DNA of 64,000 bases from Sinosporangium album (GTDB taxonomy: Bacteria > Actinomycetota > Actinomycetes > Streptosporangiales > Streptosporangiaceae), in contig NZ_FNCN01000008.1 of the NCBI RefSeq assembly GCF_900100605.1, forward strand, positions 226,650 through 290,649. Direction: 5' to 3'. This document shows, one piece after another, positions 25,068 to 32,982 of the stretch. The translations under genes were made by a program, and so were the position numbers. Within the stretch, counting starts at the first letter, position 1. Each line of letters begins with the position of its first letter. The notes under the pieces are model-generated. The model saw only the letters and a program-made list of their open reading frames with translations. It was not told the DNA's origin and did not search any database.

Positions 25068-25940
25068 ATGGCATCTATTGACCATTTCTCGTACGGCCTG
25101 CTAACCCCCCTCCTGGCGTACGTGATGTCGGCGAGCGGCTCCATGCTCGGCCTGCTGCTGACGGCCCGCGCGCGCAGCGCCGAGGGCCCCTCGAAGTACC
25201 GCTGGCTGGCCGGAGCGGCGATTTCGATCGGCGGCACAGGCATCTGGGTCATGCACTTCATCGCCATGATGGGCTTCGATGTGCGCGGCACCCAGATCCG
25301 CTATGACGTCCCGTTGACAGTGATCTCCGCGCTGATCGCCATCGTCGTGGTGAGTGCCGGACTGGTGGTCGTCTCCAAGGGCGGCGACCGGGTGTTCCCC
25401 TTGCTGGCCGGCGGACTGCTCACCGGACTTGGCGTGGCCAGCATGCACTACCTCGGCATGGCGGCCATGAACATGTCGGGGCACGTGTCCTATGACCCGC
25501 TTGTCGTGGGCGTCTCGCTGCTGATCGCCGTTGTGGCAGCGACGGTCGCGCTGTGGTTCACGCTCAAGGTGAGCGGCGCGATCGCCACCACGGCGGCTGC
25601 GCTGATCATGGGTGTGGCGGTCTGCGGCATGCACTACACCGGCATGTTCGCGATGAGCGTCGAGGTGCACCCGGCGACCGCCCCGGTGCCCGGCGCCGAG
25701 GGCATCGACTTCCTGCTGCCGCTGCTGGTCGGCATCAGCCTGGTGACGCTCGGTCTGCTGCTGGCGGTCCTGCTGTCGCCGTCCGAGGGCGAGCTGCGCA
25801 GCGAGGCCGAGCTCATCGCCCGGCTGCAGAACACCAGGGGCGACCGCCTCGGCCAGCACGCCCGCCCCGCGGCCCCCGGCAAGCCCGCGCAGGAGTCCGA
25901 GCAGGCGGGCAGCCTGTTCAACGCCCGCCGCAACCGGTGA
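25068..25940 (+). CDS. MHYT-domain integral membrane protein
   Basis: A 290-residue protein with seven predicted membrane segments. It carries three copies of the MHYT signature: VMHFIAMMGF, MHYLGMAAMNM and MHYTGMFAMSV. Met and His of these motifs are proposed to bind copper and sense oxygen, CO or NO. No GGDEF, EAL or kinase domain is attached; the short cytoplasmic tail is polar (LRSEAELIARLQNTRGDRLGQ). It may act with a separate output protein. Confidence 0.9.
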   Translation: MASIDHFSYGLLTPLLAYVMSASGSMLGLLLTARARSAEGPSKYRWLAGAAISIGGTGIWVMHFIAMMGFDVRGTQIRYDVPLTVISALIAIVVVSAGLVVVSKGGDRVFPLLAGGLLTGLGVASMHYLGMAAMNMSGHVSYDPLVVGVSLLIAVVAATVALWFTLKVSGAIATTAAALIMGVAVCGMHYTGMFAMSVEVHPATAPVPGAEGIDFLLPLLVGISLVTLGLLLAVLLSPSEGELRSEAELIARLQNTRGDRLGQHARPAAPGKPAQESEQAGSLFNARRNR

Positions 25941-25998
25941 CCCGCCGATGACGTGTCGATGACGTGTCGGCGACCCGCCGCGAAACGGTGATCCAAGA

Positions 25999-26025
25999 CC
26001 GGCCGGGGGCATGCCACCCGGCCGG
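25999..26025. terminator. 9-bp hairpin between convergent MHYT and pfk genes
   Basis: CCGGCCGGG (25999-26007) pairs with CCCGGCCGG (26017-26025) over a nine-base loop that is itself nearly palindromic (GGCATGCCA). It lies between two convergent stops and probably ends both transcripts. Confidence 0.55.
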
Positions 26026-26058
26026 CGCGATCGCGGACGCGACCAGGCCCGAGCCGGC

Positions 26059-27084
26059 CTAGCCGAAGAAGACCTCCGCCTCCGCGTAGCGGCTCTCCGG
26101 GACGGTCTTCAGCTCGGCCGTCGCCTCGGCCAGCGGAACGCGGACGATGTCGGTGCCGCGCAGCGCGACCATCTTCCCGAAGTCGCCCTGGTGGACCGCG
26201 TCGATCGCCTGGAGGCCGAACCGCGTGGCCAGTACCCGGTCGAACGCGGTGGGCGTGCCGCCGCGCTGGATGTGGCCGAGCACCGTGGTGCGGGCCTCCT
26301 TGCCGGTGCGCTTCTCGATCTCGCGGGCCAGCCATTCGCCGACGCCCCCGAGCCTCACGTGGCCGAACGCGTCGAGCTCACCGCTCTGCAGGGACATCTG
26401 CCCCTCCAACGGGTGCGCTCCCTCGGCGACGACGATGATCGGCGCGTAGCGGGTCTTGAAACGCGACTCGACGTACTCGCACACCCGCTCGATGTCGAAC
26501 GGCTTCTCCGGGATGAGGACGACGTTGGCCCCCGCGGCCATGCCGGCGTGCAGGGCGATCCACCCGGCGTGGCGGCCCATCACCTCGCAGATCAGAGCGC
26601 GGTGGTGGGACTCCGCGGTGGTGTGGAGGCGGTCGATCGCCTCCACCGCGATGTTGACGGCCGTGTCGAACCCGAAGGTGTAGTCGGTCGCGTTGAGGTC
26701 GTTGTCGATCGTCTTGGGCACGCCGACGACCTTGACCTCGCGGTCGAAGAGCTGCTTCGCCACGCCGAGCGTGTCCTCACCCCCGATCGCGATCAGGGCG
26801 TCGACCCCGTGGTTGGCGAGGTTGTCCTTGATGTGCTCGACCCCGCCGTCGATCTTCATGGGGTTGGTGCGGGACGAGCCGAGGATCGTTCCACCCCGCG
26901 GCAGGATGCCGCGCACGGTGGAGACGTCGAGGGGCATCGTGTCGCCCTCAAGCGGGCCGCGCCACCCGTCCCGGAAGCCGATGAACTCGTGGCCGTAGTC
27001 GCTGATGCCTTTGCGGACCGCTGCCCGGATGACGGCGTTGAGGCCGGGGCAGTCGCCACCGCCGGTGAGCACTCCAATACGCAT
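26059..27084 (-). CDS. 6-phosphofructokinase, pyrophosphate-type signature
   Basis: A 341-residue phosphofructokinase that phosphorylates fructose 6-phosphate in glycolysis. It has GVLTGGGDCPGLNAVIR, the catalytic PKTIDNDL, MGRHAGWIALHAG and LGHIQRGGTPTAFDR. Position 104 is Asp (GGEDT) and position 124 is Lys (PKTIDND). ATP enzymes of the E. coli type have Gly at both; Asp104 with Lys124 marks pyrophosphate-dependent enzymes such as that of Amycolatopsis methanolica. PPi as phosphoryl donor, and thus a reversible step, is inferred. It is divergent from glpK. Confidence 0.9.
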   Translation of the reverse strand: MRIGVLTGGGDCPGLNAVIRAAVRKGISDYGHEFIGFRDGWRGPLEGDTMPLDVSTVRGILPRGGTILGSSRTNPMKIDGGVEHIKDNLANHGVDALIAIGGEDTLGVAKQLFDREVKVVGVPKTIDNDLNATDYTFGFDTAVNIAVEAIDRLHTTAESHHRALICEVMGRHAGWIALHAGMAAGANVVLIPEKPFDIERVCEYVESRFKTRYAPIIVVAEGAHPLEGQMSLQSGELDAFGHVRLGGVGEWLAREIEKRTGKEARTTVLGHIQRGGTPTAFDRVLATRFGLQAIDAVHQGDFGKMVALRGTDIVRVPLAEATAELKTVPESRYAEAEVFFG

Positions 27085-27201
27085 GACGGGTTCCTCCCGA
27101 TGGTCTGCACAACCAGACTATGTTTCGACGCACGACCGGCGGTGGGATGGAACCCCACAGACAGTCGGTGACGGAAGGCATTGTGCCGGAGTGGCGAAAA
27201 A

Positions 27202-27213
27202 TGGTCTAGACCA
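27202..27213 (+). promoter_or_regulatory. TGGTCTAGACCA palindrome, GntR/HutC (DasR-like) operator
   Basis: A perfect 12-bp palindrome ends 14 bases before the glpK start codon and overlaps its leader. It equals the core of the DasR responsive element known from Streptomyces, where DasR is released by amino-sugar phosphates. Related HutC-subfamily regulators can bind the same core. A repressor here would block glpK and perhaps influence divergent pfk. Confidence 0.65.
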
Positions 27214-27227
27214 AATGAGGAGCGCGC

Positions 27228-28697
27228 ATGACCGTTCTAGCCGTGGACGCGGGCACCACCGGAGTCACCGCACTTGTCGTGGCCGAGGACGGACGGGTGG
27301 AGTCCCAAGGTTACGAAGAATTTGCCCAGTATTTCCCTGAACCTGGTCATGTGGAGCACGAACCTGACGAGATCTGGGAGGCGACCCTCAGCGCATGCCG
27401 TACGGCACTCGCCGGGGCGTCGGGCACCCCTACCTGTGTCGGGGTCACCAACCAGCGCGAGACCGCCGTGCTGTGGGACCGGGCGACGCTCGCGGCCCCC
27501 CGCCGGGCGATCGTGTGGCAAGACCGCCGCACCGCGCCGATCTGCGCCAGGCTCCGCGAAGGCGGCCACGAGGAGAGGGTGGCCGAGCTGACCGGGCTGC
27601 GGCTCGACCCCTACTTCACCGGGACGAAGTTCACCTGGCTGTCGGAACACGCCCCCGACCTGTGGGGCGAGGCCGGCGCCGGGCGGGTCGCGCTCGGCAC
27701 GGTCGACTCCTACATCGTCTCCCGCATGACGGGCGGCGCCAGGCACGTCACCGACGCCTCCAACGCCTCCCGCACGCTGCTGTACGACCTGTCCGCCGCG
27801 GCCTGGTCCCCCGAGCTGTGCGAGCTGTTCAACGTGCCTCTCCGCGCGCTTCCGGAGATCGTGCCGAGCTACGGCGAGGCCGGGCGCACCGACCCCTCGG
27901 CATTCCTCGGACTCGACCTGCCGGTGAGCGGCATCGCCGGCGACCAGCAGGCCGCGCTGTTCGGCCAGGGGTGCTTCTCCCCCGGCGACGTGAAGTGCAC
28001 GTACGGCACGGGCTCGTTCGTCCTCATCAACACCGGAGAGCGGATCGTCCGCTCGGACGCCGGGCTGCTGACCACGGTGGCCTGGCAGAAGCCCTCGGGC
28101 GAACTGACCTACGCGCTGGAGGGTGCGATCTTCGTCACAGGCGCGGCGGTGCAGTGGCTGCGCGACGGGCTCGGCCTGCTCGGCACCGCGCCGGAGTCCG
28201 AGGCCGTCGCGCGCTCCGTCCCGGACTCGGGCGGCGTGGTGTTCGTGCCCGCCCTCACCGGCCTCGGCGCGCCCCACTGGGACCCCTCGGCCCGCGGTGC
28301 CATCGTCGGCCTGACACGCGGCACGACCCGGGCCCACCTCGTGCGCGCCACCTTGGAGGCCATCGCCTTCGAAGTGCGCGACGTGGTGGAGGTGATGACC
28401 GGAGCCGCCGGGCTCGACGTCCCCACGCTCAAGGCCGACGGCGGGGCGAGCGCCAACGACCTGCTCATGCAGATGCAGGCCGACCAGCTCGCCACCCCGG
28501 TCGAGCGCCCGGTGGTCCACGACACCACCGCGCTCGGCGCCGCCTTCCTCGCCGGACTCGGCACCGGGCTCTGGTCGTCCCCGGAGGAGCTCGCCCGGAC
28601 GTGGCGGCTGGACCGCCGCTTCGAACCCGGCGAGCGCGACGACGCGGCCTACAAGCACTGGCTCAGAGCGGTCGAACGCGCCAAACACTGGGCGTAG
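27228..28697 (+). CDS. glpK: Glycerol kinase
   Basis: A 489-residue FGGY-family kinase that converts glycerol to glycerol 3-phosphate. Marks are VLAVDAGTTGVTALVV at the start, GVTNQRETAVLWDR, IVWQDRR, LGTVDSYIVSRMTGG, GIAGDQQAALFGQGCF and the phosphate-binding LKADGGASANDLLMQ. ATG follows AGGAG. It stands alone, without the facilitator glpF or glpD next to it, and appears to be controlled through the palindrome just upstream. Confidence 0.95.
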   Translation: MTVLAVDAGTTGVTALVVAEDGRVESQGYEEFAQYFPEPGHVEHEPDEIWEATLSACRTALAGASGTPTCVGVTNQRETAVLWDRATLAAPRRAIVWQDRRTAPICARLREGGHEERVAELTGLRLDPYFTGTKFTWLSEHAPDLWGEAGAGRVALGTVDSYIVSRMTGGARHVTDASNASRTLLYDLSAAAWSPELCELFNVPLRALPEIVPSYGEAGRTDPSAFLGLDLPVSGIAGDQQAALFGQGCFSPGDVKCTYGTGSFVLINTGERIVRSDAGLLTTVAWQKPSGELTYALEGAIFVTGAAVQWLRDGLGLLGTAPESEAVARSVPDSGGVVFVPALTGLGAPHWDPSARGAIVGLTRGTTRAHLVRATLEAIAFEVRDVVEVMTGAAGLDVPTLKADGGASANDLLMQMQADQLATPVERPVVHDTTALGAAFLAGLGTGLWSSPEELARTWRLDRRFEPGERDDAAYKHWLRAVERAKHWA

Positions 28698-28856
28698 CCC
28701 CTTTCCCTCCTTTCTCTCCCTGCCTTCGGCCAGGCCGCGCCCAGTGGGAGAGGCGCAGCCTGAGGGTTGGCGCAAGTTCTCGCAAACCGGCGTCCGGCCG
28801 TCGCGGGCGCGGGGCACAGTCGTGCTCCACGCAGGCGCGATCAAGGGGAGCATCCG

Positions 28857-31800
28857 ATGCGGCAGGCGCCGGGGACGATGGGCGACGCGCCCCCGACCAG
28901 GATCAGGTCCCGGAGGGCGCTGGTCTTCCTCGACCGCGACCTCCCGATGGACCCCTCCCCCGAGGACTCCTCCGCGCCCGCCGCCGCACCCGCCGCCACG
29001 GCCGCCGGCGCGGGCGCCGCCGACGATGCGGCGTTGCTGGCCCACGCACTGCGGAGCTGCGGCTTCGACACCCGCACGCAGACTCCCGACCGGTCTCCCC
29101 ACACCGCCATGGCCGACTTCCTGGCCGGGGCCGAACCCGGCGAGCTGCTGGTGGTGCGCTGGCCGTCGGGTTCCACGGCGGCACCGACGGTGATCAGCGA
29201 CTTCGGGCGGATGGCGGCCCAGACGAGTGCGGCAGCCGTACTCCTCGTCGTGGACTTCGGGTGGATCATCCAGGGCGATCCCGACGCGTGCGGCGAGGGG
29301 ACCCGCTGGCTCCGCGTGCCGGGCGACCCTCCCGTCGCCGCGGCGGCGCTGACGATCGGCATCACGGCGGGCGCCGCCCGTCCCGCCGCCACGCCGTCCC
29401 TCACCGGCCTCGTGGCTCAGGCGCTGCTGCCCGGTGCGGCTCTGGCCCACCCGGGGGCGGCCGACGGGCCCGTCACGGTGGGCGACCTCTTCGGCGCCGC
29501 GCGCCTGGCCTACGAACGGGCGGGAGCGGGGCGTACGGCGGTGCTGTTCACCCACGGCGACGCCGAGCACGTCGTGGTGGGCCGGCGCCTTCCCGCCGCG
29601 AGGGAGGTGGAACCCGGGCTCGCCGTCGCGGTGGAACGGCTGGGCCTGGCCGGCGACAGCGTTCCGCCGGGGCCTGCCGCCGAGATCGTGGGCCGGGTCC
29701 ACGATCTGCACCTCGGCGAGGCGGCCCGGCGGCTGCTGCGGCGGGCCGCGCTGCTGCACGACGACGAGCCGCTCACCCCCGGACTCGCCGCGCTGCTGGT
29801 CGGCGAGCGCGGAGGCCGGAGGCCTCCAGCGGGCGACGGGGAGGCCAGGGAGACCGGGGACGGGCCCGCGGGGTCTTCGGCGGCGTCCCCGGCGTCCCCG
29901 GCGTCCCTGGCGTGGGGGGCGCTGGCCGGGTGGGGCCTGCTCGGGGAGAGCAGCACGTTCTCCCACCCCGCCGTGCGCGAGTTCGCGCTGGCCAGGCTCA
30001 CCCCCGACGAGGTGGCCCGGGTTCCGGCGGCGCTGCGCAGGGGCAGGGCCGAGGGCCGCCTCCTCCCGCCCCGCACACCGCTGACGGCCGACCGCTGGAC
30101 CACGCGCGACATGCTCGGCCATCACATGTACGCGGAGGCCGTGGCGGCCTTCATCCGCCACCCCGACACCCGGCCCCCGCTGACCATCGGCGTCAAGGGG
30201 CCCTGGGGCGCGGGCAAGACCTCGCTGATGCGGATGCTCCAGGACCTGCTCGACCCCGGGGCGGCCGGCGACACCCCGGCCCGCGTCCACCTGGTCAAGC
30301 GGCTCCGCCCCCGCCGTGGCCGCGGCCTGCCGGCAGCGCTCAGGCGCCCCTTCGGCGGACGCGCGCGCTCCGCGGAAGGCGGGGTGACCGTGGCCGAGGT
30401 GCTGTCCCGGGTGCGGCACCCCCCCGGCGAGCCGGGTGAGCCGGGTGAGCCGGGCGGCCACAGGGCGGAGCCCGAGAGCGGCCCCGAGCTGCCGTCCCGG
30501 GAGCGGTGGCGGCCGACGGTGTGGTTCAACCCGTGGACCTACCAGAGCGACGAGCAGGTCTGGGCGGGCCTCGCCCACGAGATCATCACCCAGGTGACCG
30601 GGCGGCTGCCGCGCGGCGAACGCGAACGCTTCTGGCTGGAGCTCAACCTGGCGCGGATCGACAGGGAGGCCGTACGGCGGCGCGCCTACGGGCTCGCCCT
30701 CACCCGCCTCGCCCCCGTGGCGCTCGCCCTGGCGGCCACCGCCGTACTCACCTGCGCCGCGCTCGCGTCGGCGGCCATCACCCCGGCGCTCTCGCCGTTC
30801 CTGCGGACGACGGCCTCGGTCCTCGGCTCGGTGGGGCCGGTGGCGGTGCTCGGGGCCGCAGCCGTACGGCTGGCGGGCTTCTTCCGCGAGTCGGCGAACG
30901 TGGCCTTCGGCGGGCTGCTGCGCCGTCCCGACCTGTTCGGATCGGCGCAGACGCTGCTGGGGGACGCGATGGCCGACCCGGGGTACCAGTCGCGCGCCGG
31001 GTTCCTCCACCTCGTGCAGACGGACATGCGCCGGGTGCTCGACCTGGTCGCCACGGAGGAGCGGCCGCTCGTCGTGTTCGTGGATGATCTGGACCGCTGC
31101 TCCCCCGGCACCGTGGCGCAGGTCATCGAGGCGGTCAACCTGTTCCTCGCGGGCGAGTTCCCCAACTGCGTGTTCGTGCTGGCCATGGAGCCGGGTGTGG
31201 TGGCCGCGCACGTGGAGGCGGCCTACCGGGACCTGGTGGAGGCCCTGCCCGAGGACGAGAGGCCGGGGCTCGGCTGGCGGTTCCTGGAGAAGATCGTGCA
31301 GTTGCCGCTCAGCATGCCCAAGCTCGACGAGGGCTCCCAGGTCCCCGCTTACGTCAGGGGCCTGCTCGGCCTTGCGCCGTACCCGGTGACCGTCCCAGGG
31401 CCCGCCGTGCCCATTACCGTGCCCATTACCGTGCCCACCGCCGTGCCCACCGCCGTGCCCACCGCCGTGCCCATTACCGTGCCCCCTTCCGGGTCGCCCG
31501 CCGTACCCCCTACCGCGCCTCCCGTCTCCCATTCCGCCTCCCATTCCGCCGCGCAGGCGGCCGGGCGCCCCGCCGGGCGCCCCGCCTCCGGTCACTCCAG
31601 GCCGGCGCGCCCGGCCACCGGCGTGCCGACCGACGAGGGCGGCGATCTGGTCGCGCGTCTTGAGGCGGCGATCAGGCGGCGGAATCCCTCCACGGACCGG
31701 CTTGACGCGGTGGCGCGCGAGGAACAGGAGTCGCTCGGCGTGCGCCCCCCGGCGGGGTTCGCCCTGGCCCCGGCCACGCGCCTGGCCGCCGACCGGGTCT

Positions 31801-32222
31801 TCAACGACCTCCACAGCGACGAGCACGCGTGCCGCGCGATCGAATCGGCCCTGCCGACACTGGCGCTGGGCAACCCGCGCGAGGTCAAGCGCTACCTGAA
31901 CGTCTACCGGTTCTATGCGTTCGTCGCCTACCGCAGAACCCTGGCCGGCCGCCCGGCCGTCCCCGACGCGGCCGTCGCCAAGCTCGCCGCGTTGACCATA
32001 CGGTGGCCGCACCTGCTCTCGGCGCTCACCCGCGAGAGCCGGGACGGCGGCACCGTGCTCGCCGCCCTGGAGCGCGCGGCCCGGGCCGGTGCGAGCGCCT
32101 TCCACGCCGCGCTCGCGGACGCCGACCTCGACGAGGCCGCGCCGGTCTCCCGCTGGGACGGCCTCCACGCCCTGCTGGCCTCTCCCCCCTCGATCGCCGA
32201 CGCGGCGGCGGACCTGCTCTAG
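28857..32222 (+). CDS. KAP-family P-loop NTPase with degenerate caspase-like N-terminus
   Basis: A 1121-residue protein. The start ATG follows GGGGAG; earlier in-frame codons lack support. Residues 420-760 form a KAP NTPase: Walker A GPWGAGKTS (448-456), VWFNPWTYQS, two membrane helices inserted near 614-642 and 655-675, and Walker B LVVFVDDLDRC. Residues 20-220 have the outline of a caspase-like domain: RRALVFLD, ALRSCGF, GELLVVRWPSG, VLLVVDFGWI and SLTGLVAQALLPG...GPVTVGDLF. The catalytic His and Cys positions are not recognisable. A Pro/Val repeat (residues 850-880) is followed by a helical C-terminus. KAP proteins are linked to membrane-associated and anti-phage functions. The gene stands alone between glpK and dps. 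Confidence 0.82.
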   Translation: MRQAPGTMGDAPPTRIRSRRALVFLDRDLPMDPSPEDSSAPAAAPAATAAGAGAADDAALLAHALRSCGFDTRTQTPDRSPHTAMADFLAGAEPGELLVVRWPSGSTAAPTVISDFGRMAAQTSAAAVLLVVDFGWIIQGDPDACGEGTRWLRVPGDPPVAAAALTIGITAGAARPAATPSLTGLVAQALLPGAALAHPGAADGPVTVGDLFGAARLAYERAGAGRTAVLFTHGDAEHVVVGRRLPAAREVEPGLAVAVERLGLAGDSVPPGPAAEIVGRVHDLHLGEAARRLLRRAALLHDDEPLTPGLAALLVGERGGRRPPAGDGEARETGDGPAGSSAASPASPASLAWGALAGWGLLGESSTFSHPAVREFALARLTPDEVARVPAALRRGRAEGRLLPPRTPLTADRWTTRDMLGHHMYAEAVAAFIRHPDTRPPLTIGVKGPWGAGKTSLMRMLQDLLDPGAAGDTPARVHLVKRLRPRRGRGLPAALRRPFGGRARSAEGGVTVAEVLSRVRHPPGEPGEPGEPGGHRAEPESGPELPSRERWRPTVWFNPWTYQSDEQVWAGLAHEIITQVTGRLPRGERERFWLELNLARIDREAVRRRAYGLALTRLAPVALALAATAVLTCAALASAAITPALSPFLRTTASVLGSVGPVAVLGAAAVRLAGFFRESANVAFGGLLRRPDLFGSAQTLLGDAMADPGYQSRAGFLHLVQTDMRRVLDLVATEERPLVVFVDDLDRCSPGTVAQVIEAVNLFLAGEFPNCVFVLAMEPGVVAAHVEAAYRDLVEALPEDERPGLGWRFLEKIVQLPLSMPKLDEGSQVPAYVRGLLGLAPYPVTVPGPAVPITVPITVPTAVPTAVPTAVPITVPPSGSPAVPPTAPPVSHSASHSAAQAAGRPAGRPASGHSRPARPATGVPTDEGGDLVARLEAAIRRRNPSTDRLDAVAREEQESLGVRPPAGFALAPATRLAADRVFNDLHSDEHACRAIESALPTLALGNPREVKRYLNVYRFYAFVAYRRTLAGRPAVPDAAVAKLAALTIRWPHLLSALTRESRDGGTVLAALERAARAGASAFHAALADADLDEAAPVSRWDGLHALLASPPSIADAAADLL
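31407..31478 (+). repeat. 12-bp minisatellite in the KAP gene
   Basis: Six in-frame 12-bp units, GTGCCCATTACC or GTGCCCACCGCC, encode a Val-Pro-Ile-Thr/Val-Pro-Thr-Ala repeat. The order is two, three and one copies of the two variants. Copy number can vary without frameshift. Confidence 0.85.
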
Positions 32223-32274
32223 GTGGCCTTTAGGTGGCCCCTAGGTGGCCCCTAGGTGGCCCCTAGGTGGCACA
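32220..32274 (+). repeat. 11-bp tandem repeat starting at the KAP stop codon
   Basis: Five units of TAGGTGGCCCC, the first and last slightly changed. The first TAG is the KAP stop codon. Because 11 is not a multiple of three, successive TAG codons fall in all three frames. Confidence 0.9.
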
Positions 32275-32349
32275 GCCGAGCGCGGCGCGCCGGAGCCGTA
32301 CGGCACGGCCCCGGCGGTTCGGGTGCGCCCCGCTCCGACCTGGCGGGGG

Positions 32350-32817
32350 TCAGCGTTGCGCCTGCATCATCCAGTGGTGCTTCTCCAGGTCGTGGGACAC
32401 GTCGTCCAGCAGGTCCTGGGTGACCGGGTCGGGCTCGGCGACGGCCTGGATGCGCTCGCGCATGCGGCCGACGATCGATTCGAGGATGTCGGTCATCGCG
32501 GCCACGACTTTGCCGTCCTCCAGCGCGCCGGGGTTGATCTGCGGCACATGGCTGTGCTTCGCGACCGTCGAGGCGCGGCCGTCGGGGTGCGCACCGATGG
32601 CGCTGGCCCGTTCGGCGATCGTGTCGGTGTGTTTCCGGGCTACGCCGACGATCTCGTCGAGGTGCAGGTGCACCGCGCGGAAGTTGTGGCCTATCACGTT
32701 CCAGTGGGCCTGTTTCGCCAGCAGCGTGAGGTCGATGAGATCGACCAGCGCGCCCTGCAGCACCTCGCTGACGATCTTCCGGTCTTCCTGGGCCAGTGCG
32801 CCGGTGATCGCGGCCAT
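32350..32817 (-). CDS. dps: Dps-family DNA-binding ferritin-like protein
   Basis: A 155-residue four-helix-bundle protein that stores iron and protects DNA under starvation or oxidative stress. The intersubunit ferroxidase ligands are in AKQAHWNVIGHNFRAVH and LHLDEIVG. The start ATG follows GGGAGGC; the longer in-frame extension is rejected. There is no long Lys-rich tail, so DNA binding may be weak. It is divergent from the MerR-like gene, and both may respond to the dyad in the gap. Confidence 0.93.
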   Translation of the reverse strand: MAAITGALAQEDRKIVSEVLQGALVDLIDLTLLAKQAHWNVIGHNFRAVHLHLDEIVGVARKHTDTIAERASAIGAHPDGRASTVAKHSHVPQINPGALEDGKVVAAMTDILESIVGRMRERIQAVAEPDPVTQDLLDDVSHDLEKHHWMMQAQR

Positions 32818-32947
32818 AGCCTGCCTCCCGTCGTTCTCCTGCGGTTCGCCGCCCGCCTCCGGCAGGGACGAAAGCAATCTCAAACCGGCCCTACCCGGCA
32901 AATCACCCAAATCACCTGAATTGACCCGTTCTTAACGCTCCCCGCGT

Positions 32948-32972
32948 TGACACTGTCATAGTTACAGTGTCA
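32948..32972 (+). promoter_or_regulatory. TGACACTGT-N7-ACAGTGTCA dyad over a TTGACA -35 box
   Basis: A perfect 9-bp inverted repeat overlaps TTGACA at 32947-32952, 10 bases upstream of the MerR-like start. MerR proteins bind dyads between -35 and -10, so autoregulation is likely. A matching -10 box is weak (CATTCT at 32971-32976). Confidence 0.65.
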
Positions 32973-32982
32973 TTCTGCGCGT

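Noticed and set aside
27096..27118. Second imperfect GGTCTG...CCAGACT repeat before the phosphofructokinase gene
   Set aside because: Only half-sites match the palindrome at glpK and the spacing differs, so it was not listed as an operator.
27237..32168. A 1643-codon open frame on the minus strand
   Set aside because: It lies antisense to glpK and the KAP gene, which have clear motifs. Its composition (Arg/Gly/His-rich, no domains) is that of a GC-rich shadow frame.
32220..32274. Possible CRISPR or attachment site
   Set aside because: Units are 11 bp and directly adjacent, so there are no spacers and no integrase gene nearby.
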